Assembly: GCA_050248155.1 (NCBI GenBank)
Contig: JBFWSW010000010.1
Span: forward strand, 1 to 64,000
Direction of reading: 5' to 3'
From: VFMC01 sp050248155
GTDB taxonomy: Bacteria > Actinomycetota > Acidimicrobiia > Acidimicrobiales > Ilumatobacteraceae
DNA length: 64,000 nucleotides
Shown here: positions 8,554 through 16,769 of the stretch, one piece after another
How positions within the stretch are numbered: position 1 is the first letter of the stretch
Layout of the letters: each line of letters starts with the position of its first letter
Notes under the pieces: generated by a model
The model's database searches: none
Seen by the model: only the letters and a program-made list of their open reading frames with translations
What the model was told of the DNA's origin: nothing
Made by a program: the position numbers and the translations under genes

Positions 8554-9270
8554 TCACACCTCCGCGTGGCGGCGGACGAGCACGGGCGAGGCGAGCATGG
8601 CATGGACCCGACGCAGCGCGACGAGCGCTCGGTCGCGTTCGCCCTGCCCGAGCTCGTGACGCGAGAACCGCGCCTCTCGGTAGAGCGCCGCCAGGTCGGC
8701 GATGGGAGCGGGATCGATCGCGTACCAACCCAGCACCCTCGTCGTGAACTCTGCGGACGTCTCCGACACGTGCCTGGGCAGACCCGCAGCAGCGACGTCC
8801 TCCTCGAGACGTAGCCAGCACTCGACGATTGCGTTGCGCGGTGAGCCCTGCGCGAGCGCTGCCAACTGTGCGTCGACGTCCAGGTCGATCGGCGGCAACA
8901 CGTCGGGCAGCGCATCGACGGCTCGGGGAGCGATCTCGAGCTCGACGTCACGGCCGCGTCGCGATCGCAGCGCGCCGAGCAGCAACCCGATGACCGCGTA
9001 TGCGATCGCTCCGCCGACGCCCACGGCGACCACCGTCGCGATGACCTCGAGGACGTCGTCGTCGAGGACGTCGAGGTCGATCGACGAGGGCCTGGGAGCT
9101 TCGTCCACCGCCGCCGGAGGAGCGGTCTCCGGCTCGGCCCCAGCAGGTTCTGCCGGAGGTGGAGCGTGCCAGAGGTGGACCGGCCCCGCCGATGCTGCCG
9201 CAAGCAGCACGACGAACGCGGCGACGCCGATCGCGACGGCGCCGGCTCGACGTCTGCGGGCACCGTCCAT
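8554..9270 (-). CDS. DUF4129 domain-containing membrane protein
   Basis: 238 residues. The N-terminus carries a signal-like helix (~10-30) and a Pro/Ala-rich external stretch. A second transmembrane helix lies at ~75-98 (VIATVVAVGVGGAIAYAVIG). The cytosolic C-terminal DUF4129 domain shows RNAIVECWLRLE (~145), ETSAEFTTRVL (~170) and YREARFSRHEL (~197), all family hallmarks. DUF4129 is usually found fused to, or next to, transglutaminase-like proteins in MoxR/DUF58 operons; no transglutaminase is seen here. ATG 9270 starts the operon, and the gap to the divergent gene at 9325 probably holds both promoters. Confidence 0.86.
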   Translation of the reverse strand: MDGARRRRAGAVAIGVAAFVVLLAAASAGPVHLWHAPPPAEPAGAEPETAPPAAVDEAPRPSSIDLDVLDDDVLEVIATVVAVGVGGAIAYAVIGLLLGALRSRRGRDVELEIAPRAVDALPDVLPPIDLDVDAQLAALAQGSPRNAIVECWLRLEEDVAAAGLPRHVSETSAEFTTRVLGWYAIDPAPIADLAALYREARFSRHELGQGERDRALVALRRVHAMLASPVLVRRHAEV

Positions 9271-9324
9271 CGGCCGATCTTGTCAGAGCCCGCCGGCCGG
9301 CGACGACCGGTCGTAGCCTGAACC

Positions 9325-9714
9325 GTGTCTACCTCGAACGAACGCACCATCCCCATCTGGTTCAGCGGCCTCAATCGTGCGATGGCGATCATCGGCATCA
9401 CGCGCCGCGCCTCGTACGTGCGGCTCGATCACCGGACGCTGCACGTGCGGCTGTCGTGGGCGTTCCGGGCAGCGATCCCCCGCTCGGCGATACAGCACGC
9501 ACGCCACGACACGGGCCGCGTCTGGGGTTGGGGGGCGCACGGGTGGCGCGGCGAGTGGCTGATCAACGGTTCGTCGTCCCGCATCGTCCGCATCGACATC
9601 GACCCAGCCGTGCGAGCGCGACTGCTGGTCGTCGTGCCGGTCAGGCTGCGCACGTTGCGGGTTTCGGTCGAACGGCCCGACGAGCTGCTCACCGAGCTCG
9701 GCGTCACGGGATGA
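9325..9714 (+). CDS. Conserved hypothetical protein
   Basis: 129 residues without signal peptide or membrane helix, reading from GTG 9325. The alternation of short hydrophobic and charged stretches (YVRLDHRTLHVRLSW, then IVRIDIDP, LLVVVPVRLRTLRVSV) suggests an all-beta protein, perhaps PH-like, but I do not recognise a family. It is transcribed divergently from the DUF4129/MoxR operon with a 54-base gap, and its last 11 bases overlap the end of the convergent oxidoreductase gene. That it is real is supported by codon use and by the fit between its neighbours. Confidence 0.65.
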   Translation: MSTSNERTIPIWFSGLNRAMAIIGITRRASYVRLDHRTLHVRLSWAFRAAIPRSAIQHARHDTGRVWGWGAHGWRGEWLINGSSSRIVRIDIDPAVRARLLVVVPVRLRTLRVSVERPDELLTELGVTG

Positions 9715-10675
9715 GCACGACCTTGCCCGTGACCCGTCGATCGAGCTGGTCCTGCAGCGCTCTCGCCGCATCCGTCAGCGGATAGGTCGCTGGCTCGACC
9801 GGGCTGAGCCGGCCCTCACCGATCGCTCCGACGACCCGCTCGATCATCGCCTGGTTCTCGGCCGGATGGGTCGCGACCCAGCCACCCCACTCGACGCCGG
9901 TCACCCGCCGATTGCGCAAGAGCACCTGGTTCGCCGGCAGCATCGGGATCGTCCCGGAGGCGAAGCCGATCACGAGGAACTGTCCGTCCTCGCGCAATGC
10001 GCGCAGGGACTGCTCACCGACCTGTCCGCCGATGGGGTCGTAGACGAGGTCGACACCGCCGCCGGACAGCTCACGGGCGCGCGCCTTGACGTCCTCGGTC
10101 GCGCTGTCGATGACGGCCTCGGCACCCCGCTCAGCCGCGGCCTGACGCTTCTCGTCGCTCGACGCCGCTGCGATGACGTGCAAACCCATGTCGCGCCCGA
10201 CGTCGACCGCAGCGAGACCGACGCCGCCACCGGCGCCGAGCACGAGCAGCCACTGCCCTGCCGACGCCCGCGCCCGTTCGTGCAACGCGAACCACGCGGT
10301 GCCGTAGCTCTGCATGAACGTCGCCGCCTGTCCGTCGGACATGGACGCAGGAGCGGGCGTCACGCGCCGCTCGTCCACCACGACCTCGCTCGCGAACCCG
10401 CCGAGCCCCACACTCGCGAACACGCGCTCCCCCACGCCGACGGTGGTGACGCCCGCGCCGATCTCGCGAACCCGGCCGGCGATCTCGCTGCCCGGGACGA
10501 ACGGCAACGGAGGCTTGATCTGGTAGCGGCCTTCCACGAACAGCGCGTCGACGAAGTTCACGCCGGCGGCCGCGACCTCGATGCGCACGTCGCGCGGCCC
10601 GCAGGGCGGCGCCGTCCGCTCCTCGACGACCAGATCGGACACCGGACCGAACCTCGTGCACGAAACGACCTGCAT
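9704..10675 (-). CDS. NAD(P)H:quinone oxidoreductase, zinc-independent MDR family
   Basis: 323-residue medium-chain dehydrogenase/reductase of the quinone-oxidoreductase (zeta-crystallin) type, predicted to reduce quinones or enones with NADPH in the cytosol. It shows the N-terminal GroES-like half with VAAAGVNFVDALFVEGRY and PFVPGSEIAGRV, the Rossmann motif GAGGGVGLAAVDVGR (~145), a second part with DLVYDPIGG, and the tail RRVTGKVVLIP. The catalytic zinc ligands of alcohol dehydrogenases are absent, as expected. ATG 10675 is 32 bases from the divergent GNAT gene. Confidence 0.87.
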   Translation of the reverse strand: MQVVSCTRFGPVSDLVVEERTAPPCGPRDVRIEVAAAGVNFVDALFVEGRYQIKPPLPFVPGSEIAGRVREIGAGVTTVGVGERVFASVGLGGFASEVVVDERRVTPAPASMSDGQAATFMQSYGTAWFALHERARASAGQWLLVLGAGGGVGLAAVDVGRDMGLHVIAAASSDEKRQAAAERGAEAVIDSATEDVKARARELSGGGVDLVYDPIGGQVGEQSLRALREDGQFLVIGFASGTIPMLPANQVLLRNRRVTGVEWGGWVATHPAENQAMIERVVGAIGEGRLSPVEPATYPLTDAARALQDQLDRRVTGKVVLIP

Positions 10676-10707
10676 GGAGGCGGACCGTAGTGCGAAGCTG
10701 GACGTCG

Positions 10708-11328
10708 ATGCGGCTCGAACCGTTCACCCTCACCGGGCGCCACGTCGTGCTCGAACCGCTGTCGAGGCAGCACGCCGCCGGCCTGCTGCGCGCTGCGCGG
10801 GAGGACCGATCCTCGTACGGCTTCACCTCCGTCCCTTCCGAGCCCGCCGAGATGGACGCCTACATCGACTGGCTGCTCGCGGACGCTGAGAGGGACCTGG
10901 TCGTGCCGTTCGTGCAACGGCGAGCTGCGGACGGGGCGCTGGTGGGCTGCACTCGATTCCTCAACGTCACCTGGTGGGCCGGTCGCGACCTGCCCACGGA
11001 AGTCGAGGTGGGTGGCACCTGGCTGAGCGCCTCGGCGCAGCGCACTGCGATCAACACCGAGGCCAAGCTGCTGCTGCTCGGCCACGCCTTCGACGTGTGG
11101 CAGGTGCACCGTGTGGCCATCTGCACCGACGCACGCAACGAGCGGAGCCGCCGTGCCATCGAGCGCATCGGTGCCACCTTCGAAGGTGTCCTCCGCCGCC
11201 ACCGGGCGTCGATGGGTGATGCCACCGTCCCCGGGTCACCTCGCGACACTGCGGTGTTCTCCGTGGTCGTGGACGAGTGGCCGGCTGTGAGGGCCGCGCT
11301 CCGCTCACGACTGGAACGAGATGGCTGA
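10708..11328 (+). CDS. GNAT-family N-acetyltransferase (RimJ/RimL-like)
   Basis: 206 residues. Acetyl-CoA-dependent transferase similar to ribosomal-protein N-acetyltransferases: LEPFTLTGRHVVLEPLS at the start, GCTRFLNV (beta strand before the substrate site), NTEAKLLLLGHAFD and RVAICTDARNERSRRAIERIGATFEG, the last being the classical acetyl-CoA-binding motif. ATG 10708 is preferred over an in-frame GTG 18 bases upstream because the family usually begins with M-x-LEP. The 3' end overlaps the next gene (SDR) by 8 bases, so the two are probably co-expressed. The acceptor substrate is unknown. Confidence 0.85.
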   Translation: MRLEPFTLTGRHVVLEPLSRQHAAGLLRAAREDRSSYGFTSVPSEPAEMDAYIDWLLADAERDLVVPFVQRRAADGALVGCTRFLNVTWWAGRDLPTEVEVGGTWLSASAQRTAINTEAKLLLLGHAFDVWQVHRVAICTDARNERSRRAIERIGATFEGVLRRHRASMGDATVPGSPRDTAVFSVVVDEWPAVRAALRSRLERDG

Positions 11329-12073
11329 CGAGGCCCGCCCGGTGATGCTCGTCACCGGATCGGCGCGTGGCATCGGGGCGTCGATCGCCCGAGCCGCGGC
11401 GCCCGAGTACGACGTCGTCGTCAACTACGTCACGCACGCCGACGCTGCGGCAGCCGTCGCGAGCGACATCGAGGAGGCGGGAGCGCAGGTGATGGTGCAC
11501 CGCGCCGACGTCGGCGTCGAGCACGCGGTCATCGAGATGTTTCGTGCGATCGACCAGCGGTTCGGTCGCGTCGACGTGGTGGTCAACAACGCGGGCATCG
11601 CCGGCGGGTACGGTCGCCTCGACACCGTCGACGTCGCTGCGCTCGCGTCGCTGTGGGCCGTGAACATCACCGGCGCGTTCGTCTGCGCCCGCGAGGCCGT
11701 CCTCCGGATGTCGACGCGGCGAGGAGGCCGAGGCGGCTCAATCATCAACATCTCCTCGAAGGCGGCCGTGCTCGGCGGCCCCGACGAGTGGATCCACTAC
11801 GCCGCGTCGAAGGGCGCGATCGACACCATGACGACGGGGCTCGCGAAGGAGGTGGCGACCGAGGGCATACGCGTCAACGCGGTCCGACCCGGTCTGATCG
11901 ACAGCGACTTCCACCTCCACGCGGCACCCGGCCGCCTCGAACGGATGGCTCCCGTCATCCCGATGCGCCGGTCCGGCACCGCCGACGAGGTGGCCGGCGC
12001 TGTGCTGTGGCTCGCATCGGCGGCAGCGAGCTACGTCACCGGTGCGTTCATCGACGTGAGCGGTGGGCGCTGA
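11321..12073 (+). CDS. SDR-family NAD(P)-dependent oxidoreductase
   Basis: 250-residue classical short-chain dehydrogenase. It shows the cofactor motif TGSARGIG (~12), NNAG (~87), the catalytic Ser in NISSKAAV (~143) and YAASKGA with the catalytic Tyr/Lys (~160), then RVNAVRPGLI and the end AAASYVTGAFIDVSGG. The overall pattern is nearest to glucose/3-oxoacyl-reductase-like SDRs. It overlaps the GNAT gene by 8 bases at its start and the convergent MFS gene by 43 bases at its end. Substrate not deducible. Confidence 0.9.
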   Translation: MADEARPVMLVTGSARGIGASIARAAAPEYDVVVNYVTHADAAAAVASDIEEAGAQVMVHRADVGVEHAVIEMFRAIDQRFGRVDVVVNNAGIAGGYGRLDTVDVAALASLWAVNITGAFVCAREAVLRMSTRRGGRGGSIINISSKAAVLGGPDEWIHYAASKGAIDTMTTGLAKEVATEGIRVNAVRPGLIDSDFHLHAAPGRLERMAPVIPMRRSGTADEVAGAVLWLASAAASYVTGAFIDVSGGR

Positions 12074-13251
12074 CGGCCGGCACCGATCGTCGCCACGGCC
12101 ACTCCCGTGATCAGCAGACTGCCGACCCCGACGGTCCAGGGCAGCAGCGATGCGCCCCATCGATCGAGCATCCAACCCGTCACGACCGGCAGTGTGAGAC
12201 CGCCGACCCCGGACGATGCGATCACGAGCGATGTCGACGTGCCCGACAGCTGCAGCCGCTCGTCCCCGAACGCGAGCATCGTCGCGTACTGCGGCCCGAG
12301 CGCGAAGCCCACGACGCCGGTCGTCGCCCAGACGACGGCATGAACGCCATCCCCGAGTGCGAGCGCCACTGCGGCTGCGGTGGCCAACACGCAGGCACCG
12401 ACCAGCATCACGGCCAGCGACGCGCAGCGGGCCACGTACACGGCGACCACCCGACCGCCGGCGAACCCGGCCCAGAACACCGAGGCCAGGATGCCTGGCG
12501 CGTCATCGCCGCCGAGCCGGATCTGCTCGGCATAGGTCGAGACCCAACCGGCGAACGCGACCTCGACGCCGACGTACACGAAGAAGAAGAGGCACAGCAG
12601 CACGAACGCCGGATGGCGACGCGACGGTACGGCCTCGCCATCGGGAGCCGTGAGCCGTCGCCGCGGCGGCGCCGTCGTCGGGCGCAGCAGCAGGGCGACG
12701 GTGGCGAGCGTGGCGACCATCGCGACGGCCACGATGGTGAGGTCGTCGGTCCACGCGAGCGACCACGACACGAGCAAGGGGGTGGCGAGGGCTCCGACAC
12801 CGAAGAAGAGGTGGAGCGCGTTCAGGGTCGAGCCGACCCGTTCGGGCGGTTGGCTCCACACCACCAACGTGTTGCCACCCACGTCCACGCCGGCCGAGCT
12901 GAAGCCGACGACGGCGAACGCCGTGACGATCAGCCACAGCGAGTGCAGCATCGTGAGCGACAGAACCGCTGCCGCCGCCACCGCGCCTGCACCGAGCAGC
13001 AGGCGGTGACCGTGACCACGGTCGTAGCGGCCACCTGCGGCCAGCGAGCCGAGGATGTAGCCCAGCGACTGGCCCGCGAGCACGAACCCGCTGACGCCGA
13101 TGCCGACACCGGCCTGCTCGCGGAGGTGCGGCAGCGCCGGTCCCGCGAGGCTGAGCGCCATGCCCAGGAACGCGAAGCCGGCGAGGTACCCGGCCACGGG
13201 CGAGCGAACGGCCGCTGGGCGCGACGATGGGAGGGCCGGGGCGCGCGCCAC
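12031..13251 (-). CDS. MFS transporter
   Basis: 406 residues with about 12 hydrophobic helices, typical of the major facilitator superfamily. The first half contains GYLAGFAFLGMALSLAGPAL and the loop GGRYDRGHGHR in the place of the MFS motif A. A central charged loop (~200-220) is followed by FFFVYVGVEVAFAGWVSTYAEQ, which resembles the sugar/fucose-permease-like group. It is probably a cytoplasmic-membrane exporter or sugar/proton symporter. The last 43 bases overlap the SDR gene on the other strand. ATG 13251 starts 27 bases after the end of the lipoprotein gene transcribed in the same direction. Confidence 0.85.
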   Translation of the reverse strand: MARAPALPSSRPAAVRSPVAGYLAGFAFLGMALSLAGPALPHLREQAGVGIGVSGFVLAGQSLGYILGSLAAGGRYDRGHGHRLLLGAGAVAAAAVLSLTMLHSLWLIVTAFAVVGFSSAGVDVGGNTLVVWSQPPERVGSTLNALHLFFGVGALATPLLVSWSLAWTDDLTIVAVAMVATLATVALLLRPTTAPPRRRLTAPDGEAVPSRRHPAFVLLCLFFFVYVGVEVAFAGWVSTYAEQIRLGGDDAPGILASVFWAGFAGGRVVAVYVARCASLAVMLVGACVLATAAAVALALGDGVHAVVWATTGVVGFALGPQYATMLAFGDERLQLSGTSTSLVIASSGVGGLTLPVVTGWMLDRWGASLLPWTVGVGSLLITGVAVATIGAGRQRPPLTSMNAPVT

Positions 13252-13278
13252 GGCTCGATCCTACGAACGTCGTCGCGA

Positions 13279-14706
13279 TCAGCCGCGCTGGACGAGCTCG
13301 ACCGTGATCGTGGCCCCGATCGAGCCGTGCCACACCTGATACGCGACCAGCAGCCCGGTCATGTCGAACGTCGACTGGGTCTCGACGCCGGGCATCTGAC
13401 TCGCGATGGTCACGACCTCGGTGCCGTTCGGCGACGGACCCCGGTACGACACGAAGAGCCGCTCGCCGGTGACCGGGTCCTCGTCGAGGGTCTGGCCCTC
13501 GCTGAAGCCCGCGAGCGCCTGCGGGTCCCACCAGTAGAAGCCGACGCCGCCACCGACACCCGGCGTCGTGGTGTCCTCGGCAAGGCCCGGCACGAGCGTC
13601 CGCGTCGTGTACGACGCCCAGGCCGGCGTGCGCGCCGCGAGGGTGACGGTGTGCTGCATCGGGTAGTCGAGGCTGCCGGCGCTGGAATCGATGGGGTTGG
13701 TCCAGTTGTAGTTCCCGGCGTATGCCAGCGTCGATGTTCCCGCCACCCACTCGGGCACGGGCGCGTCCTGGCCGGGCAGGGTGCGGTCGCGCACGCTGAC
13801 GAGTCGCGTCATCGTCAACTGCGTGTTCCCCGTGACCGGGGTCGCACGCCCGTCCACGGTGAACGGCGTCGTTGCTCCGGCGATGCTGCCGTTCGACGAC
13901 AGGAGGATGCCGGTCTGGCGGTCGAAGGTCTGCGACTGGTAGTTGGCGCTCCCCAGGCCCGTGACGAAGCTGACCGAGGGCACGAGCTGATCGCCGAACT
14001 GGTACTCGCCGGTGAGGACCATCACACCGCCGACACCGTTGGCGACCGCCTGCTCGAGCTCGGCGGGTGGCAACCACGACCCATCGAGCGAGGTGCCGTT
14101 GATCGTCGCGCCACCGAGGGGAGACCAGCCGAGCTGATCGAAGGTGCGGTCGATCGTGTACAGGTTGCTCATCAGCGCGACGTTGCGACCGTCGATCGCC
14201 ATCACGTCGAGCTGCGAGTAACCGTCACCGCTCGCCGTCGGCGCGCCCTGCGCGTCGGGGCCCTCGTCCGACTTGCGGTAGAACTTCCCCGTCTGCGGAT
14301 CGGTGTAGCAGCCCGGGCCACCGGCACAGCACGTCGGGTCCTCGGTGATGGAGAAGCCGGTCTGGGCCACCGATGCGGCCGCCGCGTACCACGTCATCCG
14401 CGTGCCGGTGGCGACGAAGCCGGGCAACCCCGACGCAGCAGGCGCCGGGTCGTCGGCTGCCGGCGTCATGGTCGCGACCGGCGCAGCCGGTCCCGGATCG
14501 GTGTGGTCGTCGTCCTCGGCCGCTGGGATCAAGCCGCCGGGACCGCCGGAGTCACCGGTGTCGACCGGCACGAGCGGACCCGCGTCACCCTCGTCGTCGA
14601 CGGCGGGTCCGGTCGATCGATCGGGCAGCGAGACGTCGCCTCCGCACCCGACGAGGGCGAGCAGGCATGCGACCGCGACGACGGGAGCGCTCGTGCTGCG
14701 AGTCAT
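13279..14706 (-). CDS. Large secreted lipoprotein of unknown function
   Basis: 475 residues. The signal peptide has a lipobox LVGC at Cys21, followed by a disordered Asp/Pro/Gly-rich linker (~25-90). The globular part (~95-475) is rich in Tyr, Trp, Gly and Thr, contains a small Cys cluster (TCCAGGPGCYTD, ~120) and reads as a beta-rich domain; repeated phrases such as GEYQFGDQLVPSVSF and STLAYAGNYNWTNP suggest blades or a jelly-roll. I do not recognise a family. ATG 14706 was chosen because it places the signal peptide correctly. It lies downstream of, and divergent from, the DinB gene, with a 154-base promoter-sized gap. Confidence 0.7.
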   Translation of the reverse strand: MTRSTSAPVVAVACLLALVGCGGDVSLPDRSTGPAVDDEGDAGPLVPVDTGDSGGPGGLIPAAEDDDHTDPGPAAPVATMTPAADDPAPAASGLPGFVATGTRMTWYAAAASVAQTGFSITEDPTCCAGGPGCYTDPQTGKFYRKSDEGPDAQGAPTASGDGYSQLDVMAIDGRNVALMSNLYTIDRTFDQLGWSPLGGATINGTSLDGSWLPPAELEQAVANGVGGVMVLTGEYQFGDQLVPSVSFVTGLGSANYQSQTFDRQTGILLSSNGSIAGATTPFTVDGRATPVTGNTQLTMTRLVSVRDRTLPGQDAPVPEWVAGTSTLAYAGNYNWTNPIDSSAGSLDYPMQHTVTLAARTPAWASYTTRTLVPGLAEDTTTPGVGGGVGFYWWDPQALAGFSEGQTLDEDPVTGERLFVSYRGPSPNGTEVVTIASQMPGVETQSTFDMTGLLVAYQVWHGSIGATITVELVQRG

Positions 14707-14848
14707 CCGTCGCCCGCCCCTCCCGGCTCGATCGGTGCCGATCGGGACATGATCGCGCCCGAACCGGCCAGCAACAAGGGTGTCGAACGGGATCGGTGCG
14801 CGTTGGCAGAATGGGTGCGCGCCTGCCGACAGCCCGAGCAGAGCGCAT

Positions 14849-14855
14849 GGAGGAG
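14849..14855 (+). promoter_or_regulatory. Strong Shine-Dalgarno site for the DinB-like gene
   Basis: GGAGGAG, spaced five bases from ATG 14861. It decides between this start and other in-frame possibilities farther upstream. Confidence 0.8.
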
Positions 14856-14860
14856 CTGTG

Positions 14861-15574
14861 ATGCCCGAGGAGTTCCAGGGAGACCTGACGGACGCGGTGT
14901 TCTGGGGTGCCGACCTCACCGGTGCGCGCTTTCGCGACGTCAACCTGACCAACGCCTCGATCAGCCATGCGTGGCTCGTGAACGTCGACATCGACGCACT
15001 GGTCGATCGGGTGGTCATCAACGGCGTCGACGTCACCTCCTACGTCAACGAGCGCGACCCGTGGCACCCGCTCCGGGCCATGCTGCGCCCGTCGAGCGCG
15101 GACGAGATGCAGACCACGTGGGCAGCCCTCGAGCGCGAGTGGGCGGCCACGACGGCGCGTGCCGCCTCGTTGCCGGACGATCGGTTGCACCAGTCGGTGA
15201 ACGGAGAGTGGTCGTTCGTCCAGACGTTGCGCCACCTCGTGTTCGCGATGGACAAGTGGTTCACCGCACCCGTGCTCGGCGAACCGTTCCATCCGATCGG
15301 TCTGCCGAACACCGGCTCGCTCGACTTCCCCTGGCCCGACCTCGACACTCGACTCGAGCCTTCGACGGCGGAGGTCCTCGCAGTCCGAGCCGACCGAAGC
15401 GCACGGTTCCGCGACTATCTCCGATCCGTCACCGCGAACGACCTTGCACGCGAGGTCGAGGTCCTCGAGAACGGCGCGAACCCGGTGCACGAGTGCGTCT
15501 TCACCGTGTTCGAGGAGGAGTTCTGGCACAACCGCTACGCGCGACGGGACATCGAGCAGCTGGAATCGGCATAG
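14861..15574 (+). CDS. DinB-like protein with a pentapeptide-like N-terminus
   Basis: 237 residues. Residues ~5-40 (GDLTDAVFWGADLTGARFRDVNLTNAS) have the A(D/N)LxG(A)xF rhythm of pentapeptide repeats. Residues ~70-237 resemble the DinB four-helix bundle with metal-type histidines in LRHLVFAMDKW and EEFWHNRYA. DinB-like proteins include thiol transferases, dependent on mycothiol or bacillithiol in some bacteria. A strong GGAGGAG (14849-14855) five bases before ATG 14861 fixes the start. The next gene follows after 11 bases, so the DinB protein and the two flavodoxin-fold oxidoreductases probably form one transcript. Confidence 0.8.
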   Translation: MPEEFQGDLTDAVFWGADLTGARFRDVNLTNASISHAWLVNVDIDALVDRVVINGVDVTSYVNERDPWHPLRAMLRPSSADEMQTTWAALEREWAATTARAASLPDDRLHQSVNGEWSFVQTLRHLVFAMDKWFTAPVLGEPFHPIGLPNTGSLDFPWPDLDTRLEPSTAEVLAVRADRSARFRDYLRSVTANDLAREVEVLENGANPVHECVFTVFEEEFWHNRYARRDIEQLESA

Positions 15575-15585
15575 AACGCATCCCC

Positions 15586-16173
15586 ATGCGCGCCGTCCTG
15601 ATCGTCGCCCACCCCGACCCGCAGAGCCTGAGCCACGCGATCACCAGACGTGTCGTCGACGGTCTCACGGCAGCCGGACACCAGGTGACCGTGCACGACC
15701 TGTACGCGGAGGGGTTCCGCGCAGCCATGTCGGCCGACGAGCGCGAGGCGTACCACGGCGACGAGCCGGTGCTCGACCCGCTGGTGGCCGAGCACATCGC
15801 CGACATCACCGCCGCGCACACGCTGATCTACGTGTACCCGACGTGGTGGAGCGGCCTGCCCGCCATCTTGAAGGGTTGGTTCGAGCGCGTCATGGTGCCC
15901 GGCGTCGGCTTCGTCTTCGACGCGAAGGGCAAGGTGCGGCCCGGCCTCACCGACGTCCGCCGTCTCGTCGGCATCAGCACCTACGGGTCGGGGCGCTGGT
16001 ACGTCCGCGCGATCAACGACAACGGCCGGCGCACGATCATGCGTGCGATGCGCCTCAGCACCGGGTGGCGGACCCGCTCGCGCTGGCTCGCCCTGTACGG
16101 CGCCGACACGTCGAAACGCGAGCAGCGTGACCGCTTCCTCGATCGGTGCGAGCGGATGGCTCGGTCGCTGTGA
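15586..16173 (+). CDS. NAD(P)H dehydrogenase (quinone)/flavodoxin-fold oxidoreductase, copy 1
   Basis: 195 residues of the NQO1/KefF/MdaB flavodoxin-like fold family, which binds FMN or FAD and transfers two electrons to quinones or other acceptors. It shows VLIVAHPDPQSLSHAI at the N-terminus (flavin phosphate loop), YVYPTWWSGLPAILKGWFER (~80, diagnostic), and GVGFVFDAKGKVRPGL. ATG 15586 is 11 bases after the DinB-like stop, and the TGA overlaps the GTG of the next, paralogous gene by 4 bases. The pair looks like a tandem duplication whose products may form a heterodimer. Confidence 0.87.
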   Translation: MRAVLIVAHPDPQSLSHAITRRVVDGLTAAGHQVTVHDLYAEGFRAAMSADEREAYHGDEPVLDPLVAEHIADITAAHTLIYVYPTWWSGLPAILKGWFERVMVPGVGFVFDAKGKVRPGLTDVRRLVGISTYGSGRWYVRAINDNGRRTIMRAMRLSTGWRTRSRWLALYGADTSKREQRDRFLDRCERMARSL

Positions 16174-16769
16174 ACGTCCTCGTCGTCTTCTGCCACCCGA
16201 CGCACGAGTCGTTCACGGGCGCGTCGCTCGAGCGGGTGCTCGCCGGCCTCGCCCGCGGCGGCCACGACGTGCGGATCACCGACCTGTACGCCGAGCAGTT
16301 CCAGCCGGAGCTCTCGCTCGACGAACGACGCTTCCACCTCACCGATCATCGTGAGGCACCCGACCTGCGCGCCGGCATCGCCCATCACCTCGACGATCTG
16401 CGGTGGGCGCAGGCACTCGTGCTCGTGTACCCGACGTGGTGGGCCGGCCAGCCGGCGATGCTGAAGGGCTGGTTCGACAGGGTGCTCGCGAGCGGCGTGG
16501 CATGGCACCTGCCGCGGGGCGCACGACGCATCCGACCGATGCTGCACGACATCCGGCGGCTGGTGGTGGTGACGAGCCACGGCTCGTCGAAGTTCGTCAA
16601 CGCGCTCGAAGGCGAGGGCGGCAAGCGTGTCGTCGGCCGGGCGCTGCGCGTGCTGTGCGGCGTGCGATGCCGGACGAGCTGGATCGCGCTGTACGGCATC
16701 GACCGCGCCGACGAGGCGGCACGGCACGCATTCCTCGACCGCGTCGAGCGGCGCCTCTCACGACTGTGA
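16170..16769 (+). CDS. NAD(P)H dehydrogenase (quinone)/flavodoxin-fold oxidoreductase, copy 2
   Basis: 199 residues, clearly paralogous to the preceding gene: VLVVFCHPTHESFTGA, DLYAEQFQPELS, VYPTWWAGQPAMLKGWFDRV and the C-terminal ALYGIDRADE align one-to-one with copy 1. It differs in the region after the WF motif (WHLPRGARRIRPML), which borders the substrate site in this family, so substrate preference has probably diverged. The GTG at 16170 forms a GTGA overlap with the upstream stop. Its last 12 bases overlap the end of the convergent RNA methyltransferase gene. Confidence 0.86.
   Translation: MNVLVVFCHPTHESFTGASLERVLAGLARGGHDVRITDLYAEQFQPELSLDERRFHLTDHREAPDLRAGIAHHLDDLRWAQALVLVYPTWWAGQPAMLKGWFDRVLASGVAWHLPRGARRIRPMLHDIRRLVVVTSHGSSKFVNALEGEGGKRVVGRALRVLCGVRCRTSWIALYGIDRADEAARHAFLDRVERRLSRL

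Noticed and set aside
11653..15585. Long + strand open frame upstream of the first flavodoxin-fold gene
   Set aside because: Only the part after ATG 15586 matches a family; the rest crosses the SDR, MFS, lipoprotein and DinB genes in another frame.
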